A stretch of DNA of 26,882 nt from a virus (IMGVR_UViG_3300013102_000065:1-26882), one strand, 5' to 3'; shown: positions 1 through 8,665, numbered from the stretch's first letter. The notes: generated by a model from the sequence alone, not told the origin. Translations and numbers: made by a program.

Positions 1-64
1 ACCGCCGGTGAGGGGAAAAAAGTCCGCGGAGGGTTCAAAACTTTCAGAGAGGGCGGTGATCGCC

Positions 65-616
65 ATGACTAGTGGTGGATTCCGTGCCCGTTCTGGGCCA
101 ACCGCTGACCCTGATTCTGGTCGTTCTGCGGGTCGTGGTTTGAACTTTCAGGCGCTTCCTTCTGAGGGTTACAAGGGGAAGATTCCTGATTTTCCGTTGG
201 ATCCTATTGTTTTGTTTGATGAGCATTTCAAGGATGGCGCTAAGGTTCGCGAGGCTGACCCTGAGGCATCTGCTGACTTCCATTCTCGGGAGGGTGTGGT
301 GTGGGTTGAGGCTTGGCGTTCCCCTCAGGGTGCTGCGTGGGCTGTTGAGTCGTGGCGTTGGCCGGTTATTGGCGAGTATTGCCGTTTGAAGGTTGCGGTG
401 GAGCTTGATCCTGGGGCTAATGCGGCTTTGGTGGGTCAGTTGCATCGTTACCGTGAGCAGATCGGGTTGACACCGGCGGGTTTGAGGCTGAACGGGTGGC
501 AGATCGCTCGTGATGGAGTTGGCGCCCGTCGTGAAAGCTCCCCTGCTCCTGAGAGTTCCGATGGTCGAATGTCAGCGCGTGAGCGCAGATTGAAGGCTGT
601 AGGTGGTGAAAAGTGA
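65..616 (+). CDS. Terminase small subunit (P27-like)
   Basis: This probably encodes the small terminase subunit, which recognises phage DNA and starts packaging with the large subunit. I see a 183-aa protein with an N-terminal GGFRARSGP block, then LPSEGYKGKIPDFPL, then a helical region with W-x-x-W and RSPQGAAW. This order is typical of small terminases of actinobacteriophages. The frame is also open from a GTG at 8, but the ATG at 65 is preferred: GAGAGGG lies upstream and the family usually begins at the GGFRARSGP block. The 3' end overlaps the large-subunit start by 14 bases. Function rests on family resemblance plus position directly before an unmistakable large terminase. Confidence 0.78.
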   Translation: MTSGGFRARSGPTADPDSGRSAGRGLNFQALPSEGYKGKIPDFPLDPIVLFDEHFKDGAKVREADPEASADFHSREGVVWVEAWRSPQGAAWAVESWRWPVIGEYCRLKVAVELDPGANAALVGQLHRYREQIGLTPAGLRLNGWQIARDGVGARRESSPAPESSDGRMSARERRLKAVGGEK

Positions 617-2339
617 GCCGCGTAATGTGTCTGAGGCTTTGCGTTGGTGGTCAGGCCCGACGTTAGACATTGTTCCTGAGTGGATTGAGCAGCATTGTGT
701 TGTTCCTGATGGCGATTTTGATCTTGATGGGAACAAGCCGCCGTTCGCGCTGAGGGATTATCAGCTTTGCTTTATTGGGAACCATTATGCGGTGCATCCG
801 AACGCTTCGGCTGATGTGAAGTCTGCCGCGTTTGTTCATCGCCTTTCGGTGTTGGTTGATGCCCAGAAAAAGGGCAAGTCGCCGTTGGCTGCTGCCCTGA
901 TTTGTGTTGAGGCTGTTGGGCCGGCACTGTTTGCCGGGTTTGCTCGGGGTGGCGAGGTCTGGGATTGCAGTGAGCAAGGTTGCGAGTGTGGATGGGTCTA
1001 CACTTACGCCCCTGGTGAGCCGATGGCCCGCAAGTGGCCTTCTCCGCTGATCCAGATCACGGCTAACTCTGAGGCTCAGACAGCAAACACGTTTGATTCT
1101 CTGCGTCCGATGATTGACTTTGGGCCCTTGGCGCAACAGATTACCCGGACTGGCGAGGAAGTTATCCGCTTGCCGGGTGGTAAGCAGTGTCAGGTTGTGC
1201 CTGTTACGGCTAAGGCTAAGAGCCGTTTGGGTCAGCGTGTCACCTATGTCCTTTGGGACGAGGGTGGCTTGTATGACACCGAGGGCATGTGGAACGTGTA
1301 CCGTACACAGTCTCGTGGTCTGACAGCTATGGGTGGTCGTGGTGTGATCATGACGAACCCGGACGATCCTGCAACGGACAATGTTGTTAAGGACATCCTG
1401 GAGAATCCTGCCGACAAAACGGTGTATGTGCAGCACATTGAACCTCCTAAGTATCTGAAGTGGACGGTTAAGGCGGATCGGAAGAAGATCCTGAAGTTCA
1501 ACTACTCTGATGCTCCTTGGGTTCTGATGAACCTTCCTGGTCTTGAGTCGGATATTGAAGCTGCGATGCGTCGTGACCCTGCTGAAACTGAACGGTTTTA
1601 CGGTAATCGACGTGTTCAGGGTGCTGGTGCATGGCTGAAAGAGATTCCCTGGGATGGCAAGGCCGCCCCGCGTGAGGTTCCTGATGGTACGTCCATTGTT
1701 GTTGCTGGCGACTTGTCCAATAACAATGACTGGACTGGTTTCCGGGCGATGACAGCTGACGGTTACCAGTTCACGCCGACTTATGGGCCTCATCAGGTTC
1801 CGACTATTTGGCGCCCGAACGATGGCTCGTTATTGATCCCGCGTGGTGAGGTTCGTGCTGCATTTGACGAGCTTCAGGAGCGCTTTAACGTGGTGCGGGC
1901 GTACTTTGACCCTGCTGGTTCCGCTCGTGGTATTTCGGCTGAGGCTGATGCGATGGAAGTTGTTGAGGATGATTCGTGGCGCCTTGAGCTGAAGCAGTGG
2001 CAGGCTCAGTACAAATCTGAGGATGGCAGGCCGACAGTGTTCGCTTGGGAGACTTCGAGTGTTTCCAAGGTTCACCCGGTCCTTGAGTCGTTTAAGCAAG
2101 CCGTGAATGGTGACGAGTCTATTTTCCGTCATGACGGGTGCCCAACAACTAAGGTTCACATCCTGAACGCGATCGTGCGGGCCCGAACAGGCCAGCGGTA
2201 CATCTTGGGTAAGCCGAACGAAAACCAAAAGATCGACCAAGCAATGTCATCCATTCTTTGTTATGAGGCGTGGTCTGACGCGCTTGTTGCCGAGGACTTT
2301 GAAGAAGAAACCGATTCTCGTATGTTTGTGTTCCGTTAG
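603..2339 (+). CDS. terL: Terminase large subunit
   Basis: ATP-driven DNA packaging motor and nuclease. The 578-aa length is normal for the family. Visible motifs: a Walker A variant KKGKS at residues 89-93, Walker B VLWDE with D219/E220, a coupling-like GVIMTNPDD at about 247-255, and RNase-H-like nuclease acidic residues D370 (AGDLS) and D436 (YFDPAG), plus a late DQAMSS aspartate. A cysteine trio at 122-129 sits in the ATPase domain, probably a metal-binding insertion. GTG at 603 is used here; GTG at 606 is equally possible. It overlaps the small subunit and is followed by portal, as in most tailed phages. Confidence 0.95.
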   Translation: MVKSEPRNVSEALRWWSGPTLDIVPEWIEQHCVVPDGDFDLDGNKPPFALRDYQLCFIGNHYAVHPNASADVKSAAFVHRLSVLVDAQKKGKSPLAAALICVEAVGPALFAGFARGGEVWDCSEQGCECGWVYTYAPGEPMARKWPSPLIQITANSEAQTANTFDSLRPMIDFGPLAQQITRTGEEVIRLPGGKQCQVVPVTAKAKSRLGQRVTYVLWDEGGLYDTEGMWNVYRTQSRGLTAMGGRGVIMTNPDDPATDNVVKDILENPADKTVYVQHIEPPKYLKWTVKADRKKILKFNYSDAPWVLMNLPGLESDIEAAMRRDPAETERFYGNRRVQGAGAWLKEIPWDGKAAPREVPDGTSIVVAGDLSNNNDWTGFRAMTADGYQFTPTYGPHQVPTIWRPNDGSLLIPRGEVRAAFDELQERFNVVRAYFDPAGSARGISAEADAMEVVEDDSWRLELKQWQAQYKSEDGRPTVFAWETSSVSKVHPVLESFKQAVNGDESIFRHDGCPTTKVHILNAIVRARTGQRYILGKPNENQKIDQAMSSILCYEAWSDALVAEDFEEETDSRMFVFR

Positions 2340-2348
2340 GGGGCCGTT

Positions 2349-3698
2349 GTGGCTTTGACGCCTGATATTGCTGGTCCTTTTACTGTTTTGCAGAATCAGG
2401 CGGCGACGTTTGCGGCTGCTGATGACAAGTTGGACAAGTATTACGAGGGTTCGCAGCGTTTGGAGCATATTGGGTTGGCTGTGCCGCCTGAGTTGCGCCG
2501 TTTTGAGACGGTTGTGAACTGGTCGAGGGTTGCTGTTGATTCGATTGATCAGCGTCTCAAGGTGAAGTCGTTCATCCTTCCTGGCGAGTCTGAGTCTGAT
2601 GATGTGTTGCGTGAGCATTGGGACGCGAACAACCTTGATTCTGAGTCTGCGTTGTTGCATAAGGACACGCTGATTTATGGGCGAGGGTTTGTGTGTGTTG
2701 GCACTAATCCTGAGGACAAGGATCATCCTCTGATCACGGTTGAGTCTCCGCGTGAGCTGACGGCAACGGTGGATCCGAAGACGCGCCGTATAAGTACTGC
2801 TCTGCGTTTGTACGGTGGGACGGTTGAAAACCCGGAGCCGTCGTTGGCGACGTTGTATTTCCCGAATTTCACTGTCTGGTTGCAGTTGGATAAGGGGACA
2901 TGGACTGAGTACGCGAGGGACACGCACAACCTTGGCCGGGTGCCGATTGTGATGTTCCTGAATCGCCGCCGCACTGGTTCGTATACGGGCGTGTCGGAGA
3001 TGAAGGATGTCATTCCGCTGGTTGATGCCGCGGCTAGGTCGTTGACTAACTTACAGATCGCTGCCGAGACGCATTCCGTTCCTCAGAAGTATGTGCTTGG
3101 CATGTCCAAGGGTGACTTCGTTGACGGCGCTGGTAATGCTATCCCGGCATGGGAGTCGTATTTCTCCGCGATATGGGCTAACCAGAACAAGGATGCGAAG
3201 GTCGGGCAGTTCACTTCGTCTGACCTGAAGAACTTCCACGACACGGTAAACCACTACGCCAACCTTGTTGCTTCGGTGACTGGTCTTCCTACCCGTTACT
3301 TGGGGCAGAACAGCGTGAATCCTGCGGCTGAGGGCGCTATCCGCGCTGATGAGTCGCGTCTTGTCCTGAACGTTGAGGGTAAGGCGTCGAACATTGGTGA
3401 TGGTTGGGCCTGGGTGCAGGGCATCGCTGAGCGTTTCCGCACTGGCGTTTGGCCCGCTGCTAACAGGATCAAGACTGAGTTCTTTGATGCTGGTACGCCG
3501 ACGTTCGCGCAGAAGTCTGATGCGATCACGAAGCTCGCGGGCGGCACTCCTATCCTGTCTCGTGAGGGCGCGTGGGATGAGATGGGCTGGTCTGATGCTC
3601 GCAAGGACAAGGAGCGGGCCTATTTCGAGTCCGAGGCTAGTGATCCGATGATCGAGAAGCTTCTGAACGCTCAGGGTCAGCCTCCGCAGGTCGCGTAA
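2349..3698 (+). CDS. Portal protein (SPP1 gp6-like)
   Basis: Predicted portal, the dodecameric ring at the unique capsid vertex through which DNA passes. The 449-aa protein shows typical actinophage portal features: an N-terminal helical region, a central RVPIVMFLNRRR segment, IAAETHSVPQKYVLG, then VTGLPTRYLG and an ADESRLV helix before a soluble C-terminus (identified by family memory). The start is GTG at 2349, ten bases after the terminase stop, with a GGGGG stretch just upstream. The stop overlaps the next ATG by one base (TAATG at 3696-3700), indicating coupled translation with the MuF-like gene. Confidence 0.9.
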   Translation: MALTPDIAGPFTVLQNQAATFAAADDKLDKYYEGSQRLEHIGLAVPPELRRFETVVNWSRVAVDSIDQRLKVKSFILPGESESDDVLREHWDANNLDSESALLHKDTLIYGRGFVCVGTNPEDKDHPLITVESPRELTATVDPKTRRISTALRLYGGTVENPEPSLATLYFPNFTVWLQLDKGTWTEYARDTHNLGRVPIVMFLNRRRTGSYTGVSEMKDVIPLVDAAARSLTNLQIAAETHSVPQKYVLGMSKGDFVDGAGNAIPAWESYFSAIWANQNKDAKVGQFTSSDLKNFHDTVNHYANLVASVTGLPTRYLGQNSVNPAAEGAIRADESRLVLNVEGKASNIGDGWAWVQGIAERFRTGVWPAANRIKTEFFDAGTPTFAQKSDAITKLAGGTPILSREGAWDEMGWSDARKDKERAYFESEASDPMIEKLLNAQGQPPQVA

Positions 3699-4693
3699 TG
3701 TATTCGGCGCCCGTGGTTGAGCAGTATGCGCTGATGTTGCGGTTGCAGGCTGCGGCGCTTCGTTTGGGGCGCCATGCGTGGGGCAAGGTGCGTGTTGATG
3801 ACTTGTCAGGTTCTTGGGCTGGTGAGGTTGCCCGTTTTATGCCGGCGATGCTGGCGGCGCAGACTGATGCGGCTTTTGCTGGTGTGGCGTACGTGGCTGA
3901 GTCTTTAGATTCGGCTGGTTCGTATGTTGCTCCGGTTGCTGCGGTTCAGTACAGGTCGCTGGTTGGTGTTGCTTCTGACGGGCGCCCTCTGGATTCGCTG
4001 TTGTACTCGCCGATTACTGGTGTGAAAACGCTCATTTCTCAGGGGATGGCGCCGCGTCAGGCTCTTGCAAGCGGCTTGCAGTTGTTGGAGCGGAACATTA
4101 GTACGACTTTGGCGGACACTGGTCGCACGGCTGGTGGTTTGGACATCGCTACACGCCCGCAGGTCGGGTACGTGCGGATGCTGAACCCGCCATCATGCTC
4201 ACGTTGCACTGTCCTGGCTGGCCGCTATTACAAGTGGAACGCCGGCTTTAAGCGGCATCCCAAGTGTGACTGCATCCATCAACCGTCTAAGGGTTTGGAC
4301 GCGGCAAGGTCTGAGGGGCTTATCTCTGACCCTTACGACTATTTCAATGGCCTGTCCCCTGCTGAACAGGATAAGGCGTTTACGAAGGCTGGGGCTCAGG
4401 CGATCCGCGATGGAGCCGACATTTCCCAGGTTGTGAACGCCCGCCGTGGCATGGCTACCGCCCAAGGGCAGTTGATCACTCGTGAGGGCACGTCAAAGCG
4501 TGGCTACTACGGGCGCGGTAAAGCGCCCCGGTTGATGCCGGAAACGATCTATCAGACTGCCGGTTCCCGTGAGGAAGCTTTGCGGATGTTGAAGCAGTAC
4601 GTCTACATCACAGATCAAGGCCAAGTTCTCGCACCTATCAGGGGTGAGGGCTTCGGCTTCTCTGGCGGGCGTAAGAACAGCCTCGGCTACTAA
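3698..4693 (+). CDS. MuF-like minor head protein
   Basis: A 331-aa protein of the MuF/SPP1 gp7 type, a minor capsid protein carried with the portal into the procapsid. The diagnostic region is residues 160-194: VRMLNPPSCSRC, then VLAG, then FKRHPKCDC. C167, C170, H187, C190, C192 and H194 form a likely metal site. The N-terminal half is helical and alanine-rich. No protease triad is evident, although actinophage annotations often name this family capsid maturation protease. The C-terminus contains a basic GTSKRGYYGRGK segment of unknown role. It is coupled to portal through TAATG and followed by a hairpin/T-run before the scaffold gene. Confidence 0.82.
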   Translation: MYSAPVVEQYALMLRLQAAALRLGRHAWGKVRVDDLSGSWAGEVARFMPAMLAAQTDAAFAGVAYVAESLDSAGSYVAPVAAVQYRSLVGVASDGRPLDSLLYSPITGVKTLISQGMAPRQALASGLQLLERNISTTLADTGRTAGGLDIATRPQVGYVRMLNPPSCSRCTVLAGRYYKWNAGFKRHPKCDCIHQPSKGLDAARSEGLISDPYDYFNGLSPAEQDKAFTKAGAQAIRDGADISQVVNARRGMATAQGQLITREGTSKRGYYGRGKAPRLMPETIYQTAGSREEALRMLKQYVYITDQGQVLAPIRGEGFGFSGGRKNSLGY

Positions 4694-4706
4694 GCCGCAC
4701 ATTTCT

Positions 4707-4736
4707 CCCCCTATGCGCGACGCTTCGGGGGTTTTT
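4707..4736 (+). terminator. Possible weak terminator after MuF gene
   Basis: CCCCC (4707-4711) pairs with GGGGG (4727-4731), with an inner GCG/CGC pairing, and TTTTT follows at 4732-4736. This has the shape of an intrinsic terminator. It lies inside the structural operon, so it is probably leaky or sets a step in expression before scaffold and capsid. Confidence 0.5.
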
Positions 4737-4758
4737 CCACCGCGATGGAGGACCAATC

Positions 4759-5244
4759 ATGTCGGAAGACACAACTGCTGTACCCGCTGCCGAACCGGCG
4801 GCTGAAACTACCCAGGAACCAGCGGAAACGTTGGGTGAGAACGGCGTTAAGGCGTTGCAAGCAGAGCGCGAGGCTCGCAAAGCAGCAGATAAGGCCGTCG
4901 CTGACCTGACCGCGAAACTTCAGGGTTTCGAGGATGCGAAGCTCTCGGACATTGAGCGCGCCAATAAGGCCGCGGCAGATGCTGCTGCTGAACTTGCCAC
5001 GCTTCGCACGGAGAACGCCCGCAGCAAGGTTGCCCTTGAGAAGGGCGTCCCTGCTGACCTTATCGAGTTCCTGACCGGCGACACGGCAGAGGATATGGCT
5101 GCGAAGGCTGATCTTCTCATGGCCCGGTTGTCATCTCCCGGCGTTCCGAAGCCTGACCCTTCGCAGGGCGGCTCGGGGCAACCCCACGCGCTCAACGGCG
5201 ATCCGCTGTTGGATGCGCTTAAAAACAGTCTTGGCATCGGTTGA
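4759..5244 (+). CDS. Scaffolding protein
   Basis: A 161-aa acidic, alanine/glutamate-rich helical protein directly before the major capsid gene, the classic place and composition of a phage scaffold that guides procapsid assembly and is then lost. Residues 1-28 are disordered and acidic. Residues of about 35-95 form a coiled coil (LQAEREARKAADKAVADL onward). A short C-terminal tail (LLDALKNSLGIG) could bind the capsid protein. The ATG at 4759 has a clear GGAGG at 4747-4751 with a 7-base spacer. Sequence conservation of scaffolds is low, so the call rests on composition and synteny. Confidence 0.85.
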   Translation: MSEDTTAVPAAEPAAETTQEPAETLGENGVKALQAEREARKAADKAVADLTAKLQGFEDAKLSDIERANKAAADAAAELATLRTENARSKVALEKGVPADLIEFLTGDTAEDMAAKADLLMARLSSPGVPKPDPSQGGSGQPHALNGDPLLDALKNSLGIG

Positions 5245-5270
5245 TGCCCTCTTTCCTCTAGGAGAAACCC

Positions 5271-6173
5271 ATGGCGATTACCGCCGCAACAAAGCTCTCT
5301 GATTTCTCCGGTTTCCTGAACCGTGAGCAGTCGGCGGCTATCTTTGAGCAGGCCGCGAAGACCTCTGTGGTTCAGCAGCTCGCTCCCCGTATTCAGCTTG
5401 GCATTAACGGTCAGTCCATCCCGGTTGTGACTGGTAAGGTCACTGCTGGCTGGGTGGCTGAAGGTGCGCAGAAGCCGGCGTCTAAGGGAAGCATCGCTCT
5501 GAAGACGATGGATCCGAAGAAGATCGCCGCTGTCGCGGTTGTTTCCGCTGAAGTTGTCCGCGCCAATCCTGGCGGTTACATGGATCTGCTTCGCCCGCAG
5601 ATCGCTGAGGCGTTCGCTACGTCGTTTGATGCTGCTGCCCTGTATGGCACTAACTCGCCGTTCTCCACAAACCTGGCTACGGGTTCCAGCACGCAGGAGT
5701 TCACTGGCACTGCCCCGGCTTTCACTGCCGTGTATGACGACCTGAACGCTGGTCTTGGCACTCTGGTGAATGCAGGCAAGAAGCTGACCGGCTGGGCTTT
5801 TGACAACCGTTTCGAGCCTGTTCTGAACGGCTCCAAGGACACGGCTAACCGGCCCTTGTTTGTTGAGTCTCCGTTCACTGAGACTGCTGGCCCGATCCGC
5901 CAGGGTCGCCTGCTGGGCCGTAACGCCTACATTGGCGACGGCATCTACGACGCCACCACGAAGACCTACGGTTTCGCTGGTGACTGGTCGCAGGCTGCTT
6001 GGGGTGCCGTTGGTGGCATCTCTTACAAGGTTTCCACTGAGGCGACTGTCACGATCAACGGCACTCTCGTGTCTCTGTTCGAGAACAACCTTGTTGCGAT
6101 CCTGGCTGAGGCTGAATACGGCTGGTTGGTAAACGACCCGTCCAGCTTCGTCAAGTTCCAGAACGCCTCTTAA
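5271..6173 (+). CDS. Major capsid protein (HK97 fold)
   Basis: A 300-aa protein matching small HK97-fold capsid proteins of actinobacteriophages. An N-terminal helix is followed by SIPVVTGKVTAGWVAEGAQK, a VSAEVVRANPGGYMDLL P-loop/spine-like segment, and a C-terminal region ending in AEYGWLVNDPSSFVKF. It follows the scaffold gene after 26 bases, with TAGGAGA upstream of the ATG. There is no large N-terminal delta domain, consistent with a separate scaffold protein. The capsid call is based on size, position and recognisable segments. Confidence 0.93.
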   Translation: MAITAATKLSDFSGFLNREQSAAIFEQAAKTSVVQQLAPRIQLGINGQSIPVVTGKVTAGWVAEGAQKPASKGSIALKTMDPKKIAAVAVVSAEVVRANPGGYMDLLRPQIAEAFATSFDAAALYGTNSPFSTNLATGSSTQEFTGTAPAFTAVYDDLNAGLGTLVNAGKKLTGWAFDNRFEPVLNGSKDTANRPLFVESPFTETAGPIRQGRLLGRNAYIGDGIYDATTKTYGFAGDWSQAAWGAVGGISYKVSTEATVTINGTLVSLFENNLVAILAEAEYGWLVNDPSSFVKFQNAS

Positions 6174-6184
6174 GGAGCTGCCCT

Positions 6185-6343
6185 GTGGCTATCAAGAAAG
6201 CAACCACTACCGATGATCTGGTGAAGGCTGCCGATCCGGTAGCTGAGGGTTACACGGTCCTTGTAGGGCCCGCGGGGATCCCATCAACTGTGCCTAACAG
6301 CATCGTTGATGCCCTGTTGGACTCTGGTTACAAGCGTAAGTAA
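6185..6343 (+). CDS. Small protein after capsid gene
   Basis: A 52-aa frame starting at GTG 6185, with AAGGAG at 6172-6177 overlapping the capsid stop and a 7-base spacer. The N-terminus is lysine/threonine-rich. It is followed by a compact domain with YTVLVGPAG and SIVDALLDSGYK. Short proteins of this kind, with a valine-rich strand then a helix ending in SGYK, are common directly after actinophage capsid genes; their role is not established to my knowledge. It lies 14 bases before the connector gene with the same strand and codon style. Coding is well supported by the ribosome site and spacing. Confidence 0.72.
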   Translation: MAIKKATTTDDLVKAADPVAEGYTVLVGPAGIPSTVPNSIVDALLDSGYKRK

Positions 6344-6357
6344 GGGAGGGTGCGGTT

Positions 6358-6741
6358 ATGGCTTATGCGACTGTGAATGATGTTGAGGTTCGCGGTAACC
6401 GCACCTTCACCGCTGGGGAGTCTGCCCAGGTGTCTGTGTGGATCGATGATCTTGAAGCTGACATCCTTGAGCGGATTCCGTTGCTTGAGGCTTTGATTCT
6501 CGCTGGTCGTCCTACTGTGACGACTATCAAGCGGGTGGTGTCCGGTGCGATTCTTCGGAAGCTGGACAACCCGAAGGGTTTGAAGTCGCGGACGGTAGCG
6601 ATTGATGACTACTCAACAACTGAGGTGAGTGACGGCGCTAATAGCGCCGGATGGCTTGGCCTTACTGATGATGAGTGGAATTTGCTGCTGCCCGGTACGT
6701 CTGGTGAGGCGTTCACTATCCGGCCTTATGGGGCGCCATGA
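6358..6741 (+). CDS. Head-tail connector (adaptor)
   Basis: A 127-aa protein of the phage Gp19/Gp15/Gp42 adaptor type, forming the first ring below the portal. Its layout is the usual one: a short N-terminal strand (YATVNDVEVRG), a helical core containing WIDDLEADILERIPLLEAL and VTTIKRVVSGAILRKLDNP, then a flexible C-terminus rich in small residues. AGGGAGGG precedes the ATG. It overlaps the next gene by 4 bases (ATGA at 6738). Assigned by structure pattern and its place between capsid and stopper-like genes. Confidence 0.8.
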   Translation: MAYATVNDVEVRGNRTFTAGESAQVSVWIDDLEADILERIPLLEALILAGRPTVTTIKRVVSGAILRKLDNPKGLKSRTVAIDDYSTTEVSDGANSAGWLGLTDDEWNLLLPGTSGEAFTIRPYGAP

Positions 6742-7130
6742 GTATGATCGATGCGGTTTTTGCGGGTCGTTCTGCTGCTGAGGCGTTGATGTTGGATGCG
6801 TGCACGGTGCATCATCCTGGTGAGCCGTTCACTGACGATGACGGCAACGTAACCCAGATCCCGACTTTGTTGTATACGGGTCCGTGCAAGATTCAGCAGA
6901 CACTTGCCCAGTCGAGCAACCCTGAGGCTGGTGGGCACCAATACACGGTGCAGGATACGCGGTGGGATGCGCCGGTCGCTGCTGGCGTGTTTGAGGTGGA
7001 CGACGTAGTAACGATTGTCGGTGCTGTGTTGGATCCTCAGCTTGTTGGGCGGGTGTTTCGGGTGACTGAGCCTTTCCATAAGACGGGGGCGACTGCGCAG
7101 CGTACACGGGTTGAGGAAGTGACGGCGTGA
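6738..7130 (+). CDS. Head-closure/stopper-like protein (DUF6093-like)
   Basis: A 130-aa mainly beta-strand protein, likely the head-closure (stopper) ring of the connector. It shows ALMLDACTVHHPG, YTGPCKIQQT and VDDVVTIVGAVLDPQLVGRVFRV segments resembling the DUF6093 family found here in actinophages. Start and stop both sit in 4-base overlaps (ATGA at 6738; GTGA at 7127), so it is translationally coupled on both sides. No membrane or catalytic motif is seen. Assigned from family resemblance and synteny. Confidence 0.72.
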   Translation: MSMIDAVFAGRSAAEALMLDACTVHHPGEPFTDDDGNVTQIPTLLYTGPCKIQQTLAQSSNPEAGGHQYTVQDTRWDAPVAAGVFEVDDVVTIVGAVLDPQLVGRVFRVTEPFHKTGATAQRTRVEEVTA

Positions 7131-7510
7131 GTGATGGTGTTGAGGAAGTCCGCCGTCTTGCTTCGAACCTTGGCCGGATTGCTGGGTCTGCGGTTGAGGA
7201 TGTTGATGCTGTCCTGAAGAAGGGTATGCAGAATATCAAGACGGAGATGCAGGCTGATGCGTCAGGTTCGGAGCATTTCAAGGGTATGGCTGGTTCGATC
7301 ACTTATGAGTCTCGTTATTCTCCGGGCGTGGTTCGTTATGTGGGTGGTCCTGATAAGGGCCGGCGTGGTGGCGCATTGGGGAATATTTACTATTTCGGCA
7401 CGAGTCGGGGTGGTGGTAGCGGTGATATTGATAAGCCGTTGCGTAACGAGGAACCACGTACGGTGTCTGCGCTTGAGGCGTTGGCCGTGAAGTGGGCGGG
7501 CCGGTTATGA
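7127..7510 (+). CDS. HK97 gp10-like neck protein
   Basis: A 127-aa protein of the HK97 gp10-like type, located at the head-tail interface. A helix (RLASNLGRIAGSAVEDVDAVLKKG) is followed by SITYESRYSPGVVRYVGG and a glycine-rich loop, then ALGNIYYFGTSRGG, a common signature of these proteins. The GTG start overlaps the previous stop, and the TGA overlaps the next ATG. Its exact structural role is inferred from homologous systems. Confidence 0.72.
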   Translation: MSDGVEEVRRLASNLGRIAGSAVEDVDAVLKKGMQNIKTEMQADASGSEHFKGMAGSITYESRYSPGVVRYVGGPDKGRRGGALGNIYYFGTSRGGGSGDIDKPLRNEEPRTVSALEALAVKWAGRL

Positions 7511-7914
7511 CTGGTGATGCTCTGGCTAATGGGTTTGAGTCTTTGTTGACTGGGTTCACTGTCTATAAGGACAAGGTTCCCAAGGAGCCATCGTTCCCTT
7601 ATGTGTTTGTGTTGACGAATTTTCCTGCTGTTGCTGGTCGTTCTCATGCGCGTACGGTTCATTCGCGTCAGCTTCGTTCTAGGACTCTGGTTGTTGGGCT
7701 CACGGCTGCGTCTGTGCGGATCATCGCGCAGAAACTCGCGAACTGTCTTGAGGGTAAACGCCCGGTGGTTGCTGGCTGGTCTCTTGGCACGATTGAGAAC
7801 GTCCCGAACGAACAGCCTATCCAGCCTGATCTTGACGTTACTATCCCTGACACTTCTGAGAATCCGTTGTATCAGCCTTTTGATTGGGTGTTGACAGGTT
7901 CTCAGGTCCCGTAA
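7507..7914 (+). CDS. Tail terminator protein
   Basis: A 135-aa protein in the tail-terminator slot, expected to cap the tail tube and join it to the neck. The ATG at 7507 overlaps the upstream TGA (ATGA) and is preferred over an in-frame upstream start at 7492. The fold pattern is alpha/beta: an N-terminal helix, FPYVFVLTNF, then SRTLVVGLTAASVRIIAQKLANCL and a C-terminal strand FDWVLTGSQ. A terminator-like hairpin follows. Tail terminators diverge strongly, so order matters more than sequence here. Confidence 0.7.
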   Translation: MTGDALANGFESLLTGFTVYKDKVPKEPSFPYVFVLTNFPAVAGRSHARTVHSRQLRSRTLVVGLTAASVRIIAQKLANCLEGKRPVVAGWSLGTIENVPNEQPIQPDLDVTIPDTSENPLYQPFDWVLTGSQVP

Positions 7915-7917
7915 TTT

Positions 7918-7940
7918 GCGCCTCCTTGGGGGGCGTTTTT
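7918..7940 (+). terminator. Intrinsic terminator in structural operon
   Basis: CGCCTCC (7919-7925) pairs with GGGGGCG (7929-7935) around a short loop, followed by TTTTT at 7936-7940. It sits between tail terminator and the next small gene. It likely attenuates rather than ends late transcription, because essential tail genes follow on the same strand. Confidence 0.65.
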
Positions 7941-7962
7941 CTTTGCCCTGAGAGGGGTTTCC

Positions 7963-8145
7963 ATGTTTGTCCGTGTGAAGGATTCAACGTCAGGTCATGA
8001 GTTTGATGTACCTGATTCGGATTGGCGGATAGCGGATGGTTCGTTGGTTCCTGTGAAGTCTGACAGGTTCCCTGCGTGGCATGTTCCGCGTCCGCCGAAG
8101 TTCAATGTTCAGCCCATTCGGGCGCCTAAGAAAGAGGAAAGCTAA
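7963..8145 (+). CDS. Small protein before major tail gene
   Basis: A 60-aa protein beginning at ATG 7963 with GAGAGG upstream. It contains MFVRVKDSTSGHEFDVPDSDW, then a proline/lysine-rich basic tail (PIRAPKKEES). The first 45 residues look like a small beta domain. Its stop (TAA 8143-8145) abuts the ATG of the major tail protein. I do not recognise a named family. Similar small genes often sit here in actinophages, but no function is known to me. Confidence 0.7.
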   Translation: MFVRVKDSTSGHEFDVPDSDWRIADGSLVPVKSDRFPAWHVPRPPKFNVQPIRAPKKEES

Positions 8146-8658
8146 ATGGCTGAAATTCCAGCACAACCCGCTGATGGTATGACCCTTGTGAAGGTTGTCA
8201 GTGCTATCGCGGATACGTCTGCTCCGAAGGTCGCGACGGAGCTTAATGCTGTGTCTTCGGTGGACATTTCTTGCTACTTGACTGCGGGTGGTTGGAAGCC
8301 GTCGCTGTCTGAGCAGGTCATCACTGATGAGCGTCTTTGCACGACTCAGACGTATGAGCAGAAGGGCCGTTCGCAGCGTGGTCTTGAGGTTGAGTACATC
8401 GACAACACGAACACGGCGAACGAGACGCTTTATAACAAGGCGAAGGAAACTCTGATTCCTGGCGCGAATTTGTTTGTTGTTGTTCGTACTGGCCTGCCTT
8501 ACACGACTGCTTTGGCGGCTGGTCAGAAGGTCACGATTTATCCGGTGACTCCGGGTGAGTACAACGAGATGCCTCCTGAGGCGAATTCTGTTTTCAAGAT
8601 CGGCCAGAAGTTGTTTGTTCGTGCTGGCGTGAAGATCAGCGCGACTACGGTCGCGTAG
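8146..8658 (+). CDS. Major tail protein
   Basis: A 170-aa protein of the size, position and pattern of siphovirus major tail tube subunits. The N-terminal arm is followed by SSVDISCYLTAGGWKPS, ERLCTTQTYEQKGRSQ and GLEVEYIDNT, then a C-terminal FKIGQKLFVRAGVKIS strand pair. It is directly followed by a strong stem-loop and the frameshifted chaperone genes, the standard neighbours. Tube proteins are weakly conserved; the assignment relies on context plus beta-rich sequence. Confidence 0.85.
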   Translation: MAEIPAQPADGMTLVKVVSAIADTSAPKVATELNAVSSVDISCYLTAGGWKPSLSEQVITDERLCTTQTYEQKGRSQRGLEVEYIDNTNTANETLYNKAKETLIPGANLFVVVRTGLPYTTALAAGQKVTIYPVTPGEYNEMPPEANSVFKIGQKLFVRAGVKISATTVA

Positions 8659-8665
8659 TTATGCC

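Noticed and set aside
663-1793. 376-codon reverse-strand open frame across the terminase gene
   Set aside because: It is a shadow of the large terminase: composition is Arg/Asn/Thr-rich without domain sense, and it has no ribosome site.
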